Assembly: GCA_030710605.1 (NCBI GenBank)
Contig: CP092882.1
Span: forward strand, 16,056,062-16,120,061
Source of the DNA: Cordylochernes scorpioides
Taxonomy: Eukaryota; Arthropoda; Arachnida; Pseudoscorpiones; Chernetidae
DNA length: 64,000 nt
Reading direction: 5' to 3'
The number at the start of each line of letters is the position of its first letter. Position 1 is the stretch's first letter. The notes beneath the pieces are model-generated. The model was not told the origin of the DNA. It saw only the letters and a list, made by a program, of their open reading frames with translations, and searched no databases. Both the position numbers and the translations under genes were made by a program. Of the stretch, positions 9,998 through 21,796 are shown piece after piece.

Positions 9998-11316
9998 CGA
10001 GGTGTGTTCAAAAAGTATCGCGAATTTTGAATTTTCGCGGGTTACGTATATTCGAATTTCGATCTTTTTTAGATTTATGTTGGTACTCATGTCTCTTACT
10101 TATGCCGACAAGCTCGGCCATTTTGAATGTTCACTTGATTGTTGACAGCTGCTTTGCTTGCAGGTGTTTTGGATCGTCTTCGATTTTTACCTATTAAAAA
10201 AAATGGATCAAAGAACCTGCATCAAATTTTGTGTGAAAAACGAAATTAAGTGCGCGGATGCATTCCGAATGTTGACTGTGGCATATGGAGAAGCTACCTT
10301 GGACCGAAGCAACGTTTATCGGTGGTACAAAATGTTCTCAGAAGGCCGAGAAGATGTGAACGACGAAGTGCGTGCCGGACGCCCGAGCACTTCAACAACA
10401 GACGAAAAAATTAATGAAGTGGAGAAATTGATATTGGCCAATCGTCAAATCACCGTTAGAGAAGTTGATGAGGACCTAAACATATCGATTGGCTCGTGCC
10501 ATTCGATTTTTATCAATGATTTGGGCATGAGACGGGTCGCCGCGAAATAAGTACCAAAATTGCTCAATTGCAACCAAAAACAGCATCGCATGAACATTGC
10601 TAATGATATGTTGGACTCTGTCCGAGACGACCCAAATTTGCTCCAGAGGGTCATAACTGGTGACGAAGCGTGGGTTTATGGTTATGACGTGGAAAACAAA
10701 GCTCAATCATCTCAATGGAAGCTGCGCACGAACCAAGACCGAAAAAAGCGCGCCAAGTTCGGTCGAATGTGAAAGTTTGCTGACAGTTTTCTTCGATTGC
10801 AGGGGCGTGGTGCATCATGAGTTCTTGCCACAGTGTAGAACGGTCAATAAGGAATATTACCTGCAAGTTATGCGCAATTTGCGCGAAGCAATCCGCCAGA
10901 AACGCCCGGATTTGTGAAAGAATAAAAATTAGCTTTTGCACCACGATAACGCCCATGCTCACACATCGTTGCTTGTGCGCGACTTTTTGGCCAAAAACAA
11001 CACACTAATGATGCCGCAGCCACCGTATTCCCTAGATATGGCCCCCTGTGACTTTTCCTTGTTCCCTAAACTGAAGAGGCCCATGAAAGGACGACGTTAC
11101 GCTACGCTTGACGAGATAAAGACGGCATCGAAGGAGGATCTGAAAAATATTTTTTTAAATGATTTTTTGAAGTGCTTCGAAGATTGGAGAAACCGTTGGC
11201 ACAAGTGTATAATATCTCATGGGGATTACTTTGAAGGGGACTAAATTGGTATTCATGAATAAAAAAATAATTTTTGAAAAAACACAGAAGTCGCGATACT
11301 TTTTGAACACACCTCG
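9998..11316 (+). mobile_element. mariner DNA transposon, degenerate, with TIRs
   Basis: The element is 1319 bp and is flanked by TA on both sides. Its ends are inverted repeats of nearly 30 bp; the left starts CGAGGTGTGTTCAAAAAGTA and the right is its complement apart from the innermost bases. Between them lies a broken mariner transposase on the plus strand. Length, TA target and intact ends fit the mariner family. It cannot move on its own, but intact TIRs could still be recognised by a related transposase. Confidence 0.93.
10203..11244 (+). pseudogene. mariner transposase (D,D34D), disabled
   Basis: The likely start is the ATG at 10203 (MDQRTCIKFC). The N-terminal helix-turn-helix region includes RSNVYRWYKMFSEGRE and AGRPSTS. 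The catalytic residues are visible as ITGDEAWVYGYD, HHDNAHAHTS and SLDMAPCDFSLFPKL, with 34 residues between the second and third Asp, which defines mariner. Breaks are an in-frame TAA at 10548-10550, a one-base frameshift near 10765, a TGA at 10915-10917 and a TAG shortly after it. The protein ends at 11244. It is a dead gene that once cut and pasted the element. Confidence 0.92.
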
Positions 11317-12823
11317 TATAAATGAATGATCTACAATAATGTTAACAGCAATACTGACTTCAACTGGAACGCGCAAACTAAATGTTGCTTTCGTTCGATG
11401 ACAATGACGCAACTAACATGAGTTATATCATCTATCTCTCTGGAATGACTAATACTAACTGAATTCTCCACTAATCTAGATAATAGAAAAATTAATTATA
11501 AGTAAATATTTTGAAATCATAAAATTCATAAGGAATGCTGTCACATTATTTGAGTGTATTTATCAGCTATTATAAATATATTCAAAGGAATTTTCTTTCA
11601 TTTTCCCCCTCCTCTTTCTCTCCTTTCCTTTTTTTTGTTATTTATCATTTTTATAGTTAAAATATATATTGTAGAGAAAAAGTATATCTTGGATTATATT
11701 TTTGAACTACGTAAATGTAAGTTTGGATACGATTAAGTTGAAAGTATCTGCCCTTTCAAATACAGGTTAATTGAAATTATCAGACAAAGGATTTAGTCTT
11801 TTGATCTAATGAATTTAGCTTCCCCATCCCATATTGAAACACACAATTTTTAATTTAATAGTATTATATAAAAATAATTATCATTTTCTTTAAGTTCTAA
11901 TATCTTATTTTCTTCCAATTTTAACTTCTAAAATGAAAAAAAAACACTTTTTAAAATTAGGTTTGAAAATACAGAAAATGATACTTGCTCAGTTTCATTA
12001 GTTGATTTGTGTTATATCTGAAGCTTAGCTATTATCCCATTTCCATTCCAATCTAAATTTACTTTCTATTTGGTCGAAGAGGTATGGTTTAGCAGTAATG
12101 AAGATAGGGCTGACACTGCTGCTCAGGTCTTCATCTGAAGAGGCCCGCCTGAGTACCATCCTCTTTCCATCTGGTCTAACCTTAAATTAATATACTATCT
12201 TATATCGTGTCCTCCAGTTTTACACTAGATTGTTTTTAAAATAAGCTCATAAAAAATCGCAAAAAAAAATTAACAAAAATCTATTTTCTTTCATCAAGAG
12301 AGAAAATAGAGCAAAAAAAAAAAATACTTCTCTTCTTCTAATTAGCCTAATTTTATATTTGGAAAATTATTATCATGGTTCTGTCTTTGCTCTTTTCTAT
12401 AAAACTTTCTCTTCGCTTATTCCTTTTTTTACCCAGCCTATGACGTTTAGCCGCCGATGCTTTGCTGGTATTACTTTTTTTTCTTTTTATTATAATATAT
12501 TATAGCTAATTATTTATTTTAAAAATAAATAAAACCTCATATGTTTAAACTAAATAGAAAATTTTATAAATCCTGAAATTCTCATAACGCTACTATTTGA
12601 TACAGAATTAGCTTGCTGTTCTGACTGAAAATTAATTAAAAATCTGTAGTTCTTAATATTTTACTTTTCCTATTTTTTCCTAAAATAAAAAATTACTATT
12701 AATGTATATATATATATGAGAAGTGTTTATTTCAAATGTTCTTCATTATCAATCTCAATCAATTATTAATATAATTTGATTGTAAAGATAAGATACAGGT
12801 TTTAAAGCTATATGCTTCTTCAT

Positions 12824-12865
<42 letters not shown>

Positions 12866-13500
12866 AGACGTTTTCTGTTAGAATTTTCTTCATTCTCAAT
12901 CTCAAACAATCATTAATCTCAAGCCATTTACAAAATATATGAATATTATATTTGAAATAATTTTTTAAAATTGCATTTCTTCTCTCTGCTAACCTAACCA
13001 CTATCTTTTTATTGTTTATGCAAACTGGGAGACTTTGGTTCAATGACAGTAAATAGATTGCGTCTATTTTATGACAGGAAGGATAATCTGTATTTCAATA
13101 AAACATTATATGTTATAACAGAAAATGGTCTATCTATATACACTCTATAACATAAAAAAATCGAAGTTTAAAGAAAAAGTTGTCAAATTGGGACAAATAT
13201 TGGTGTGTGTGAACAACATTTATAGAAGAAAAAACGATTAAACCTTCGGAACAATTAATTGTTTTATTCCAGAATTTGATAATCATAAATTGAGAAATTC
13301 AATATATTATTGAAAATTCAATTCAGTGGAGACGAATAAAACTTATATGTTTATGGAGATCTATTTGATTATCTTAAATATTTTTAAAATGCAATTTTTG
13401 AGAAGAAGCAGTTATGCAAATCAAAAAAATATATATATTCATACATAACTCTCTTTCCACCTTACCTAAACCATACCTTTATAACAAGTTTCCACATTAT
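11317..13500. other. AT-rich stretch without recognised genes
   Basis: I find no gene here on either strand. The sequence is AT-rich with homopolymer runs. It contains a TA microsatellite at about 12821-12862 and a short GC-richer patch near 12080-12180. Short frames are chance openings or come from the TA repeat. Confidence 0.5.
12821..12862. repeat. (TA)n microsatellite
   Basis: An uninterrupted alternating AT run of about 40 bp. Similar but shorter runs occur at about 16230, 34105, 39690 and 49690. Confidence 0.9.
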
Positions 13501-13519
13501 AGAAATAACAATTTATTCG

Positions 13520-13860
13520 CGATCAAACGTTGTGGCCCACCGTTTGTATCACATCACAAACACGATGCAACGCCAGCCATCTCTGTATTGAGCTCGATGT
13601 ACCATCTCGGCGACTGTCAAGCCACTGGATTCCTTTAATTGGACCACGAAGTGTGTCGGCGGGCGTCCAGGGGAAGAGTCGCCCAGACTTCATTGTGTAC
13701 ATCATTTTCTGTGTGGCTCGAAGTGACCGAAGAATCTCAAACAATCCCGTTGTACACGTCACAGATGTCGGCCATCTTCCGAAATCAAAAGTTTCTAACA
13801 ATATACCTAACTTTAATTTATATATATAATGAGATGAATCAGTTAGCGTTGTTAACAATT
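13520..13860 (-). pseudogene. Unidentified retroelement remnant shared with 59461-59690
   Basis: A 111-residue minus-strand frame contains TPADTLRGPIKGIQWLDSRR. The stretch 13636-13800 is homologous to 59461-59640, next to the BEL element in the duplicate region, where the frame is broken. It probably derives from a retroelement but I cannot assign the family. It lies downstream of gene A exon 2 on the transcribed strand. Confidence 0.45.
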
Positions 13861-13908
13861 AAGGATAAGAGAAAGAGACATTATAGGTGAAAAAAAGAAA
13901 TAAATTAC

Positions 13909-14073
13909 CTTCAGGAGGTATCAGGTATTTCAATCTATACTCGGAATTTTCATAGTGGTAAAGAGTTGCTCCTTCTCCCCTACAGTAGTTATCAGCTTCT
14001 CTTTCAGATACCTTGTTGGTTCGTAGCAGGTAGCACTTGTTTATGAAGGTCCGCCAACCCTCAGGACATGGAC
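13909..14073 (-). CDS. Gene A exon 2: N-terminal half of a C-type lectin domain
   Basis: The 165-bp exon is bounded by an acceptor (TTACAG) and a donor (GTAATT). It starts in phase 2 and ends with one extra base, and joins exon 1 (17999-18053) in frame. It encodes CPEGWRTFINKCYLLRTNKV, then an YCRGEGATLYHYENSEY segment. This is the classic start of a CTLD (CPxGW, then a paired Cys). No further exon is visible at lower coordinates before the TE-rich region, so gene A is truncated or continues beyond the window. Its duplicate is at 59900-60064. Confidence 0.85.
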
Positions 14074-14357
14074 CTGTAACATTCTCATGCTCAGGTTGTC
14101 ATATTGAGGACAAAATGTAATAGTGTTGAGACCTGCGTCACACAGTTTCGTTTGGAAAATATTTATAGCCAATGTATAGACCTCTGATATTGTCGTAGTG
14201 ATATATTAATTTGGAAAATAAAATATCGAGAGAAAGAGAGGTAAATTGAGATAATCAAGCAAAAGGAATTAAAATATTCCATTATATATTGTCTATGTGT
14301 ATGTGATATTTTTTCTGGTCATTTTGATTATTTAGAATACAAACTGAATTTGCACTT

Positions 14358-14690
14358 GATCAATGGCTGAGTGGTTTATACCATCGATTTTCGATTAAAA
14401 AAGAACCGTGGTCGAATTCCTAATTGGAAAATTCTTATGAAGAAGTAATTGCTTTGATATGGCTTGATTCTTTCACCAGTCTAGGCCTACTGTTGTGTGC
14501 AAGTAACTAATTGCGACTCTGGAAAATCTGCAAAAGACGAATTGCTTTCCACATGCGTAGATTTATGGGGCACTTACAGCTAAAGTAGTCGTTAACTGCC
14601 CACTTTGATTATCATGGTCTTTATCTCAAATGTATTTGGTTTATTAAAAAAATAATACAAATTATATATTTAATACAGGAATAGAAAATT
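14358..14690 (+). mobile_element. tRNA-derived SINE (Ser/Leu-like head)
   Basis: The left part looks like a tRNA-type promoter: an A box as TGGCTGAGTGG and a B box as GGTCGAATTCC about 40 bp later. The body contains the block with GGCACTTACAGCTAAAGTAG and a TGATTATCATGG palindrome. Copies or parts occur at 60372-60683, 38690-38800 and, inverted, at 49745-49890. The first two are duplicates by segmental duplication. The type II tRNA shape suggests Ser or Leu origin. Confidence 0.65.
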
Positions 14691-15376
14691 TTAAAAATGT
14701 TGTGAATAAATGTCGCCTTCTAGTATCAATTTTTGATTTTGGATATGCTACTATGTTCAAAGTAACATTCAGAGCATATATCCGTTTTAATCAAATTATA
14801 ATATAAAGGAATGCTTTGCTATTTTGTGAATCTGATTCCAAAAATAATTGATCTATTTTGGCGAAAGATTCATGAGTAACTTGAGTTGACAATTCAATTT
14901 AATAATCCCTTGCATTAATATCAAGCTGAAACATATGGACTCCAGGGAAAAGCATCCCTTAAAAAACATTTTAATCATTATTTCTCGGGAACGAACACCC
15001 CTTAAAATTAAAAAAACACGGTATCATGAATCTATCGTCAAATTAAAACAATTATTACTTGAATCTGATTCACAAAAAAAAAGTATTGAAATTAACAAAA
15101 AGAAATGTTTAAAAGCGGTTCTGTGTCTAAAAAGATAAAATGAGATGTATATAGGAAAACAGTGGCTATGTGTTTTGACGGAAAACCATGTTCCTGCGGA
15201 TGTGATAATAAGGAAGCATGATAAATTGGTTTAAGACAAAAATAAAAACTTTCGAATTTCAAAATTCATCTTCACAGAAATAATTTTCTAACTTTTTATT
15301 ATAATTTGTTTCTATATCATTAATATATTTATTATACAGTTATGAATAAATAATTTTCAATGATAGAGTATTTAAA
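14691..15376. other. AT-rich intronic stretch of gene A
   Basis: I see nothing assignable here. A 67-codon plus-strand frame at 14935 is lysine-rich and low complexity and is most likely chance. Confidence 0.4.
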
Positions 15377-15544
15377 TACAGAAGACTTCCTGTAAAGGAC
15401 ACCTAATGAGAGATCCAAAATGTCCTTTAGGGAGAGATGTCCTCTTACAGAGAGTTTCCAAATAGTAAAAATGATAATTTTGCAGATGAAAACTGTCCTT
15501 TGTAGAGAGGTGCTGAGTGACCGCTAAAGGGAGGTTCTACTGTA
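15377..15544. mobile_element. pogo/Tigger-like MITE
   Basis: The segment starts TACAGAAGACTTCC and ends as the inverted complement (GGAGGTTCTACTGTA), with TA at each edge and no coding capacity. Related copies lie at 19527-19670 and 29958-30125. TACAGTAGAACCTC-type ends are characteristic of pogo/Tigger-derived miniature elements. Confidence 0.7.
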
Positions 15545-16210
15545 GTACAATATTACTTTAATATTATATATATATCGAATTGAGGTGTCTACTCACTGTG
15601 GGAATGCTGTCGACTCTGTCGAAATGTGTGGTTTGGTGGATATGGGGTTGGATTGGTGGGTTGGTGTGGCGCAGTTTTGGTCGGATGACAAGGGTTCCAC
15701 ATGGGAAGAACGAAAACACCTGGATGGGGTAGAAAAGGACCTTGCGATTGGGAGAGAATGTTCGGCAGAGGTAGCTGGCCTTTCACATGGTGGAGCGTAC
15801 ACTACTTTGGTTGGATCCTATGTTGAGCACACCTACTTCGTAGCATGGTCACCTACCTTCCTTTTGTTTCTTGTCCGAGATAATCGTCATAGACTCTCTC
15901 GACTTCTCATTGGTTGAGATCCTTCCACGTGCTCTCTGGTGATTCGCTATTAATTTGTCATGCTAAAGGTGATTGGCTGTTAATTTGTCATGCTTAAAGG
16001 TGATTGGCTCAGTACCTCCATTGTCGCCAAAATTGCAATCCTCCTGGAAGAAGAAGACCTTTGAACTTGAGTTTTATGGGTCCAGGGCAGTGACCTTTGT
16101 TTCCTGGATGATGCAATCCTGTACTTTGTTTCTTTCCCATCTCGCGAGACCTAACTTTTATTAAACCTTTAGACGATACATTATACAAAGTTTGTGGTGC
16201 AGTTACGTAA
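15545..16210. other. GC-richer block of unknown nature, LTR-like
   Basis: About 15575-16200 is clearly less AT-rich than its surroundings. It carries three ATTGGCTG or similar CCAAT-type boxes near 15910-16010, two near-repeats around TTAATTTGTCATGC, and open frames on both strands that match no family I know. It could be a solo LTR or a promoter-bearing repeat. I could not define ends or a target duplication. Confidence 0.3.
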
Positions 16211-17032
16211 TCCTATATACAGATTATCACATATATATATATATATATCTTCAACTATTATTGTAAGATATTTATTTTGAATAATAAGTGTCAATCTTAT
16301 TTAATCATTAATTCTGTTCTTCCAATAAGTACCTTCCAAAAAGACAGTTAAAAAGGCAGATAAAAAATGCGAAAGAAAAACCAATTATTTTTTCTAAAAA
16401 TTTAGAGGTCTTGCACTCGCTCTCTTTTAAAAAATTCGTCAGATTAGATATTTGACCTATTACTTAATTTATATTCTTAAATGTTAACAAAATCAAAGTT
16501 GCCACAGTTATGATGAGGGTCATAATCCAAAACCAAGGTATACAGTTTGGATTTTTTCTGAATTTACTGAAACCTTTGTGTTTCGACTCGTTCTTTATCC
16601 CCACCTGTACGTTTTTAGCTGGGGTGATCGTCTAAAATTATTATTTTACTTTCGTTTAAGAAGGTGATGACATTTTTGGTATACATAACCCATAATTCTT
16701 CATCTTCATGGTATATATATGCACATATATTTTTATTTTAAATAAATATTAATTTAAATGCATATAATAAATCGCTGCATTAGCGTGTCATCAGTCAATG
16801 GAAATTAATACTATGTATAGCGTGTATAGGTTTATTTAAAAGATATAATAGCATTAGAATACTGCTTCATTTTGAAAGGAACATTTGTCATATATTGTCA
16901 CATAGAAAATGAGGAAAGACACACCTCAAAATAAAATGGAATTTAACTTTAAAAGTCAAACACATTAAAAATTATAAAATACAAAAGGAGAAATGAAGGA
17001 ATTTTAGAAAGTATAAATATCAAAATTGTTAA
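16211..17032. other. AT-rich stretch, nothing recognised
   Basis: No gene, RNA or clear repeat was found between the LTR-like block and the first Helitron. It belongs to the presumed gene A intron 1. Confidence 0.4.
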
Positions 17033-17811
17033 TCTACTTATATAATTGCCTTATTCTGTCTGTGTGAAGTTCACTGTGTGAAGTTCACGGATAGATTTTG
17101 GTCAGAATGGATAAAATTAAAAAAGTGTCAAGGGATGGGAATCGAACCCACGACCTTCCGCTTACCGGGCAGATGCCATGACCACTAGGCTACCCTGGAC
17201 ATATTTTTCCGTTCATAAAGTTAACATATGATGCCAATATATATAATAATTGTATAAACGATTGCAAGACAAAATCACCGCGAATGTTTATTTTTTTAAG
17301 GCAATTTCTTTTTAAGGCAATTATCGTTTTGCACAATTACCTAATATTTTAAAATAAATAACAATACTTAAATGAAAATAGGTTTCTTTAAATAAAATAA
17401 AATAAAATTTAGGTACTAAAGGTAACTAAAGGTATATTTAGTCAATATACCTAAGTTCATGTAGCAAATGTAATTATCTCTATCGATTTAGTAGGTGAAA
17501 TGCAAAAAAAAAAATCGACATGATAAAATCTTTATGAAAATTCACATTTTTATTTTTATATTTTCAAGACACACACAGTTTGGGGCGGGACGTTTCACAA
17601 GAGAGACATCCACGGCGCCAATTTATAATTGTAACGAATAGTATTTTAATTAAAACATTTTAAAAACACACAGTTTGGAACGGGACGTTTCACAAGAGTG
17701 ACATCCATGGCGACAATTTATAATTGTGACGAATAGTATTTGAATTAAAACGTTTTTAAAATATATACGCACTCGGGTAAAACCCGGGCGTTGCCCGGGC
17801 CATTCGTCTAG
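17033..17811 (+). mobile_element. Non-autonomous Helitron with tRNA-Thr-like module
   Basis: The element starts TCTACTTATATAATTGCC and ends CCATTCGTCTAG, between a host A and T. A strong hairpin (CCCGGGCGTTGCCCGGG) lies about 8 bp before the CTAG end. TC...CTAG ends, the subterminal hairpin and A|T insertion are the Helitron signature. It carries no helicase gene. Near the 5' end is a tRNA-like sequence on the minus strand. The 3' part has two near-repeats around TTTCACAAGAG. Related copies are at 19895-20727, 22089-22443 and 25712-26747. Confidence 0.85.
17126..17200 (-). tRNA. tRNA-Thr(GGT)-like sequence inside a Helitron
   Basis: On the minus strand the sequence folds as a tRNA: acceptor GTCCAGG with CCTTGAC (one mismatch), a D arm with TAGCCTAGTGG, and a T arm with GTGGGTTCGATTCCCAT. 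An anticodon arm TCTGC/GCGGA closes a CCGGTAA loop with anticodon GGT. Base 33 is C, not the expected T. It is therefore probably a captured or decayed tRNA. A second copy is at 22182-22256. Confidence 0.6.
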
Positions 17812-17998
17812 TCTGTTAATAAAATAATAAATACTTTACCACAATATGATATTGTATACCCATTGATAATATGTTAGGTTGTTATTTAATTTTGAGTTAG
17901 AGAGGTAGTATACGATTTAAAAAATACTCAAATCATTCTATAATATCATTTAGAAAGGTATGTATATCAAACACAGATATATATAAAAATCTACCCAC

Positions 17999-18053
17999 CT
18001 TCTTGGGCCGCAGAGATGGAAACAAACAAGGCTGCAGTCAACAATACCAACAT
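17999..18053 (-). CDS. Gene A exon 1: start codon and signal peptide
   Basis: The ATG (18051-18053) opens MLVLLTAALFVSISAAQE, a textbook signal peptide with a hydrophobic core and small residues before the likely cleavage site. The exon ends with one base of a Gly codon at a GTGGGT donor, exactly the phase needed by exon 2 at 13909-14073, giving a mature N-terminus just before the CPEGW of the lectin domain. The intron of about 3.9 kb holds a SINE, a MITE and a Helitron. The product would enter the secretory pathway. Confidence 0.8.
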
Positions 18054-19526
18054 GGCTCTAATGACATTAGTAAATCAGATATCTGATTAAAGGACGCCGA
18101 CAACATCCTTTTCCTTTTCTAGACTGATATAATTCCTCTCTAATGTTCTCTCTTGAAGTAGGTAGTTTAATAGTTTCAAAATATATATATTTTTGAAGCT
18201 GTTTTCAGGCATTTGATTCACTTTATATTGACATTTTAGTGTGGATTATTTATTATTTTAACCGCAAGAGAGAGAGAGAGAGAGAGAATAATATATTATT
18301 CTTTATTTTGTAGCTTATAAAATCAAATAAATATTTTTGATTCTCTTTTGGTTTAACATAAATTCAGTCAATGTGTGTGTTTTGAGCAAAAAAAAATATC
18401 ATGCTATTATCATGTTTGCCTTTACTTATTTTAAATGTGACAGTATCGGGAGTAAGGTCGACAATTTTCAATCATATCATTGGTTTGAAAAGTCCAACCT
18501 TTTGAAAATTTAATTTATATATATAGTAAGATAAAAACAATGGGAAAATTGTAAATTTATAAATTTATTAACATCAGTTTATCACGCAAGTGAAAGAGAT
18601 ATATTATGGAATATGAGATATATAGTATGAATATGAATCAGAATAATTTTAAATGTGAATTATAGAAATCAATTTTATATAGCACATGAATTTTCTTTTT
18701 CAAAATATAATCTTTCTATACTTTCTGTGATGAAAATATGTAAATGGGCATATGCGATATAGCATGTTTATTGGGAGTAATGGCCTCCGAGGAGGTACCA
18801 CAATCCATTAAACGCTGTGATATTCCATGAATGCGTCTAATAGGCTATATCAACTATTCTGTTTCATATAAATGACTAGAAAATATTCAATAGGATTCTT
18901 CTCTGTTATTGTCTTTTCATCAAATTATGCTTAATTGATTTTGTCTTTTCTGTTCATGAATGAGCATTACCCGAGTCGAATTTTTATTTATAATTCTATT
19001 GTCCTCTAAAAGGGGAGAGAGATTGAAATTTAAGCTAATTTATTACCTCTCATTTAATATATATATATTATTAATAATATATTTTAGCACATTTTGAATT
19101 AAAATTAATATTACTAGGTGACTGGACATTTTTCGCTTCTTCTTCTCCTACCATGAAAGGTTGCGGTGGATATACACTCATGGACATAACTTAAGGAAGT
19201 AGAAGGTTTTTGATGTCAGGTCGTCTTTTTTCTTTTAAGGAGTCAGAGGCAGTTTTATTCACACTTCGTGATCTCGTGTCTTCAATAAAGGTCACTGCGT
19301 TTCAAATATCTTTCATAGATATTGTCTGAATTCCAATATACATGCTAAAAGGTACAACCTACTTAAATATTGCCCATGAGTTATATCAACCTTTAAAAGC
19401 CTACATAATACAACAATTTTTAATATTTTAATGTTATTCCATAATAGAATAGTTTTCTCTTTGGGGTTTAAATAAGAATTTGTACAAAATTCCTTCTTTC
19501 CTCTAATTTTTTTTAATTTTATTAAT
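18054..19526. other. AT-rich upstream region of gene A
   Basis: This holds the presumed promoter side of gene A (minus strand). It contains a short GA microsatellite at 18266-18288. I could not identify a TATA box with confidence in such AT-rich sequence. No other gene was seen. Confidence 0.35.
18266..18288. repeat. (GA)n microsatellite
   Basis: An uninterrupted AG repeat of about 23 bp, upstream of gene A exon 1. Confidence 0.9.
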
Positions 19527-19670
19527 TACAGTAGAACATTCCTTTAGTGGACACCTCTTCCTAAAGGATAGTTTTATTTTGCAAACTACCATTTTTACAA
19601 TTTAGCCACTCTATGGTAAGTGGGCTTTGGCTCTGCAATTAGATATCCTTTACAGGGATGTACTACTGTA
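19527..19670. mobile_element. pogo/Tigger-like MITE
   Basis: The ends are TACAGTAGAACATTCC and, inverted, a terminal GTACTACTGTA, with internal similarity to the copies at 15377 and 29958 (ACACCTC... and GGATAGTTTT-type blocks). It is non-coding. Confidence 0.65.
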
Positions 19671-19894
19671 AAAAATAATATATATGTGGTGTGTGTATTT
19701 ATTTATATTATCCTCATCATATTCAGACGCTCTATCACCATAAGGGAGGCTTGCTTCAAGAAACAATACAAAATTCTTAGACTAATTCACATAAACAATT
19801 ACAAATTTGAAAATTCAAGCAGGAATTGTAAAATCTAGCATGATTTATATACAAACCAGGAACAACACATGAAATAAATACAAATATATATATA

Positions 19895-20727
19895 CTAGAC
19901 GAATGGCCCGGGCAACGCCCGGGTTTTACCCGAGTGTTCATATATTTTAAAAACGTTTTTATTCAAATACTATTCGTTACAATTATAACTTGGCGCCATG
20001 GATGTCACTCTTGTGAAACGTCGCGTTCCAAACTGTGTGTTTTTAAAACGTTTTAATTAAAATACTATTCGTTACAATTATAAATTGGCGCCGTGGATGT
20101 CTCTCTTGTGAAACGTCCCGCCCCAAACTGTGTGTGTCTTGAAAATATAAAAATAAAAATGTGAATTTTCATAAATATTTCATCATGTCGATTTTCTTTT
20201 TGCATTTACCTACTAAATCGATAGAGATAATTACATTTGCAACATGAACTTAGGTATATTGACTAAAAAGAAAACTGCATAGTAATAAAGATCATTTTTT
20301 AAAGGCACCATATCGTTTTTTTTTTCAATAAAATCGAAACAAAAATTAACTATAAATAACGACAATTGCCTTAAAAAGAAATTGCCTTAAAAAAAAGAAA
20401 CATTCGCGGTGATTTTGTCTTGCATTCGTTTATACAATTATTATATACGAATGACCCGGGCAACGCCCGGGTTTTACCCGATTAAATGCTTTTATTCAAA
20501 TACTATTCCTTACAATTATAAATTGACGCCGTGGATGTCATTCTTGTATAATATATAAATGAGTTTTAAAAATTGTAAAAAAAAAAAATGCATCGGCCGG
20601 GAATCGAACCCGGGCCGCCCGCGTGGCAAGCGAGCATTCTTCCACTGAACTACCGATGGTTATGAAAAATCCCATCCGTGAGCTTCAAACAGACAAACAG
20701 ACAAAATAAGGCAAATATATAAGTAGA
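19895..20727 (-). mobile_element. Composite non-autonomous Helitron with tRNA-Gly module
   Basis: On the minus strand it begins TCTACTTATATATTTGCC at 20727 and ends with the hairpin and CCATTCGTCTAG at 19895. About 20446 is an internal copy of the 3' hairpin end (GGGTCATTCGT), directly followed by the longer body found in the 17033 element. The same junction recurs at about 25804. It looks like two head-to-tail Helitron units fused into one. Confidence 0.75.
20589..20659 (-). tRNA. tRNA-Gly(GCC)-like gene inside a Helitron
   Basis: The 71-nt sequence has the size and arms of tRNA-Gly: a D arm with GGTAGTTCAGTGG, anticodon arm CTCGC/GCGGG with loop TTGCCAC (anticodon GCC), and a T arm with CCCGGGTTCGATTCCCGGG. 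The expected first base G is C here and in both sister copies (26314 and 26604), so the acceptor stem lacks its terminal pair. Internal A and B boxes look intact, so polymerase III transcription is possible. A functional tRNA is doubtful. Confidence 0.75.
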
Positions 20728-21796
20728 TATTTATATATACATTGTTTATATATAGCAATTACGTTTTTTAACTAAGAGAAAAATCCTAGATATATTTGCA
20801 GAATTTTATGCATTTAAAATATGAGTCTTTACTTTTTATGAACATAGAAAGATGATTATATTCAATGTTTTCCCAATATCTTTAGTTCTGGAAGAATGAC
20901 ACTCAATATGGGGTATAAAATTCGGAAAAATAAACACATCACAAGAGGGACCTAGGAAACCATAGAGAGAGACAGGACAGGCACAGCTGGACGGTCGCCG
21001 TGTTGCACACATCATCAAATATCTTAAAAGTCCTGAGGTGTTAGCTAACAGGCCTTAGTGATCGCCTCTTGTCATGTCGCTGCTATTTCAAGTGACAAGA
21101 CTTTACCCTCCATCTTTGTTTCTTATAGGTTAGCTTTATTAAATTAATACATATGTTATTTAACACTTAATATAATTATCAATATAGATCAAATATAAGT
21201 TGGAGGTGTGTTATAATATGAATTTTAATGGATTTCAATCACTTATCTTGTAAAAATTGAGCATTGTTTCGCTTTGTAGCAGTTTACTTTTTTTTATTGA
21301 ACATTATTTTTAACACTCACACATAAAAACAGTTCTGGCGATATTGAAGAATTTCTCTGTCATTCTTTCCTTAGTGGAATTTATTTCATCAATGACCTTA
21401 TCTTTATTATTTTATTTCATGACAGGCTCTTTTCAAATAAAAAAAAAACATCGACTGATATTTCTTCCACTTAATGTGCGTACTTTATCGATCTCTTAAT
21501 TATATTTGAATTCAATACTTTCTAAGAAAGTGACTATTTATCATGTGCAAAGAATTGCCAAATACTAAATTCAATAATTTGTGCATTGTTGTTTCAATAT
21601 TTTAATTTAATAAAAATATCCATGCTGTACATCTTGAAGATATAGTATGATTATATGTAACCATTATTTCTTCCATTACATCTACCCTCTCCTTTGTTAT
21701 GTTATAATTATCTCTGGCTTCTAGGATTCTCCTGTTAAAATTATTATTTTACTGCCTAAATATACTAAATATTTGATAAGGTATTCAGGGCCAATA
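20728..21796. other. AT-rich stretch, nothing recognised
   Basis: No coding exon or RNA found. A 60-codon minus frame at 20836-21018 looks like chance. Confidence 0.4.

Larger units (their letters stand above)
13636..14690. repeat. Segmental duplication, copy A
   Basis: This roughly 1.05-kb segment is collinear with 59461-60685: retroelement remnant, short AT spacer, lectin exon, intron start, and a tRNA-derived SINE. Copy B has an extra inverted-repeat insertion at 59692-59789 and is cut on its right by a Gypsy element. The similarity extends through introns, so this is a genomic duplication and not only exon conservation. Confidence 0.85.

Noticed and set aside
12759..13043. 94-codon minus-strand ORF
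   Set aside because: Contains a poly-Tyr-Ile run from the TA microsatellite and no recognisable domain.
15585..15917. 110-codon plus-strand ORF with many Trp and Val
   Set aside because: No family resemblance and the opposite strand is equally open; treated as part of an unassigned repeat-like block.
17126..17200. A functional host tRNA-Thr gene
   Set aside because: Base 33 is C, the acceptor stem has a mismatch, and the sequence is inside a repeated Helitron; kept only as tRNA-like.
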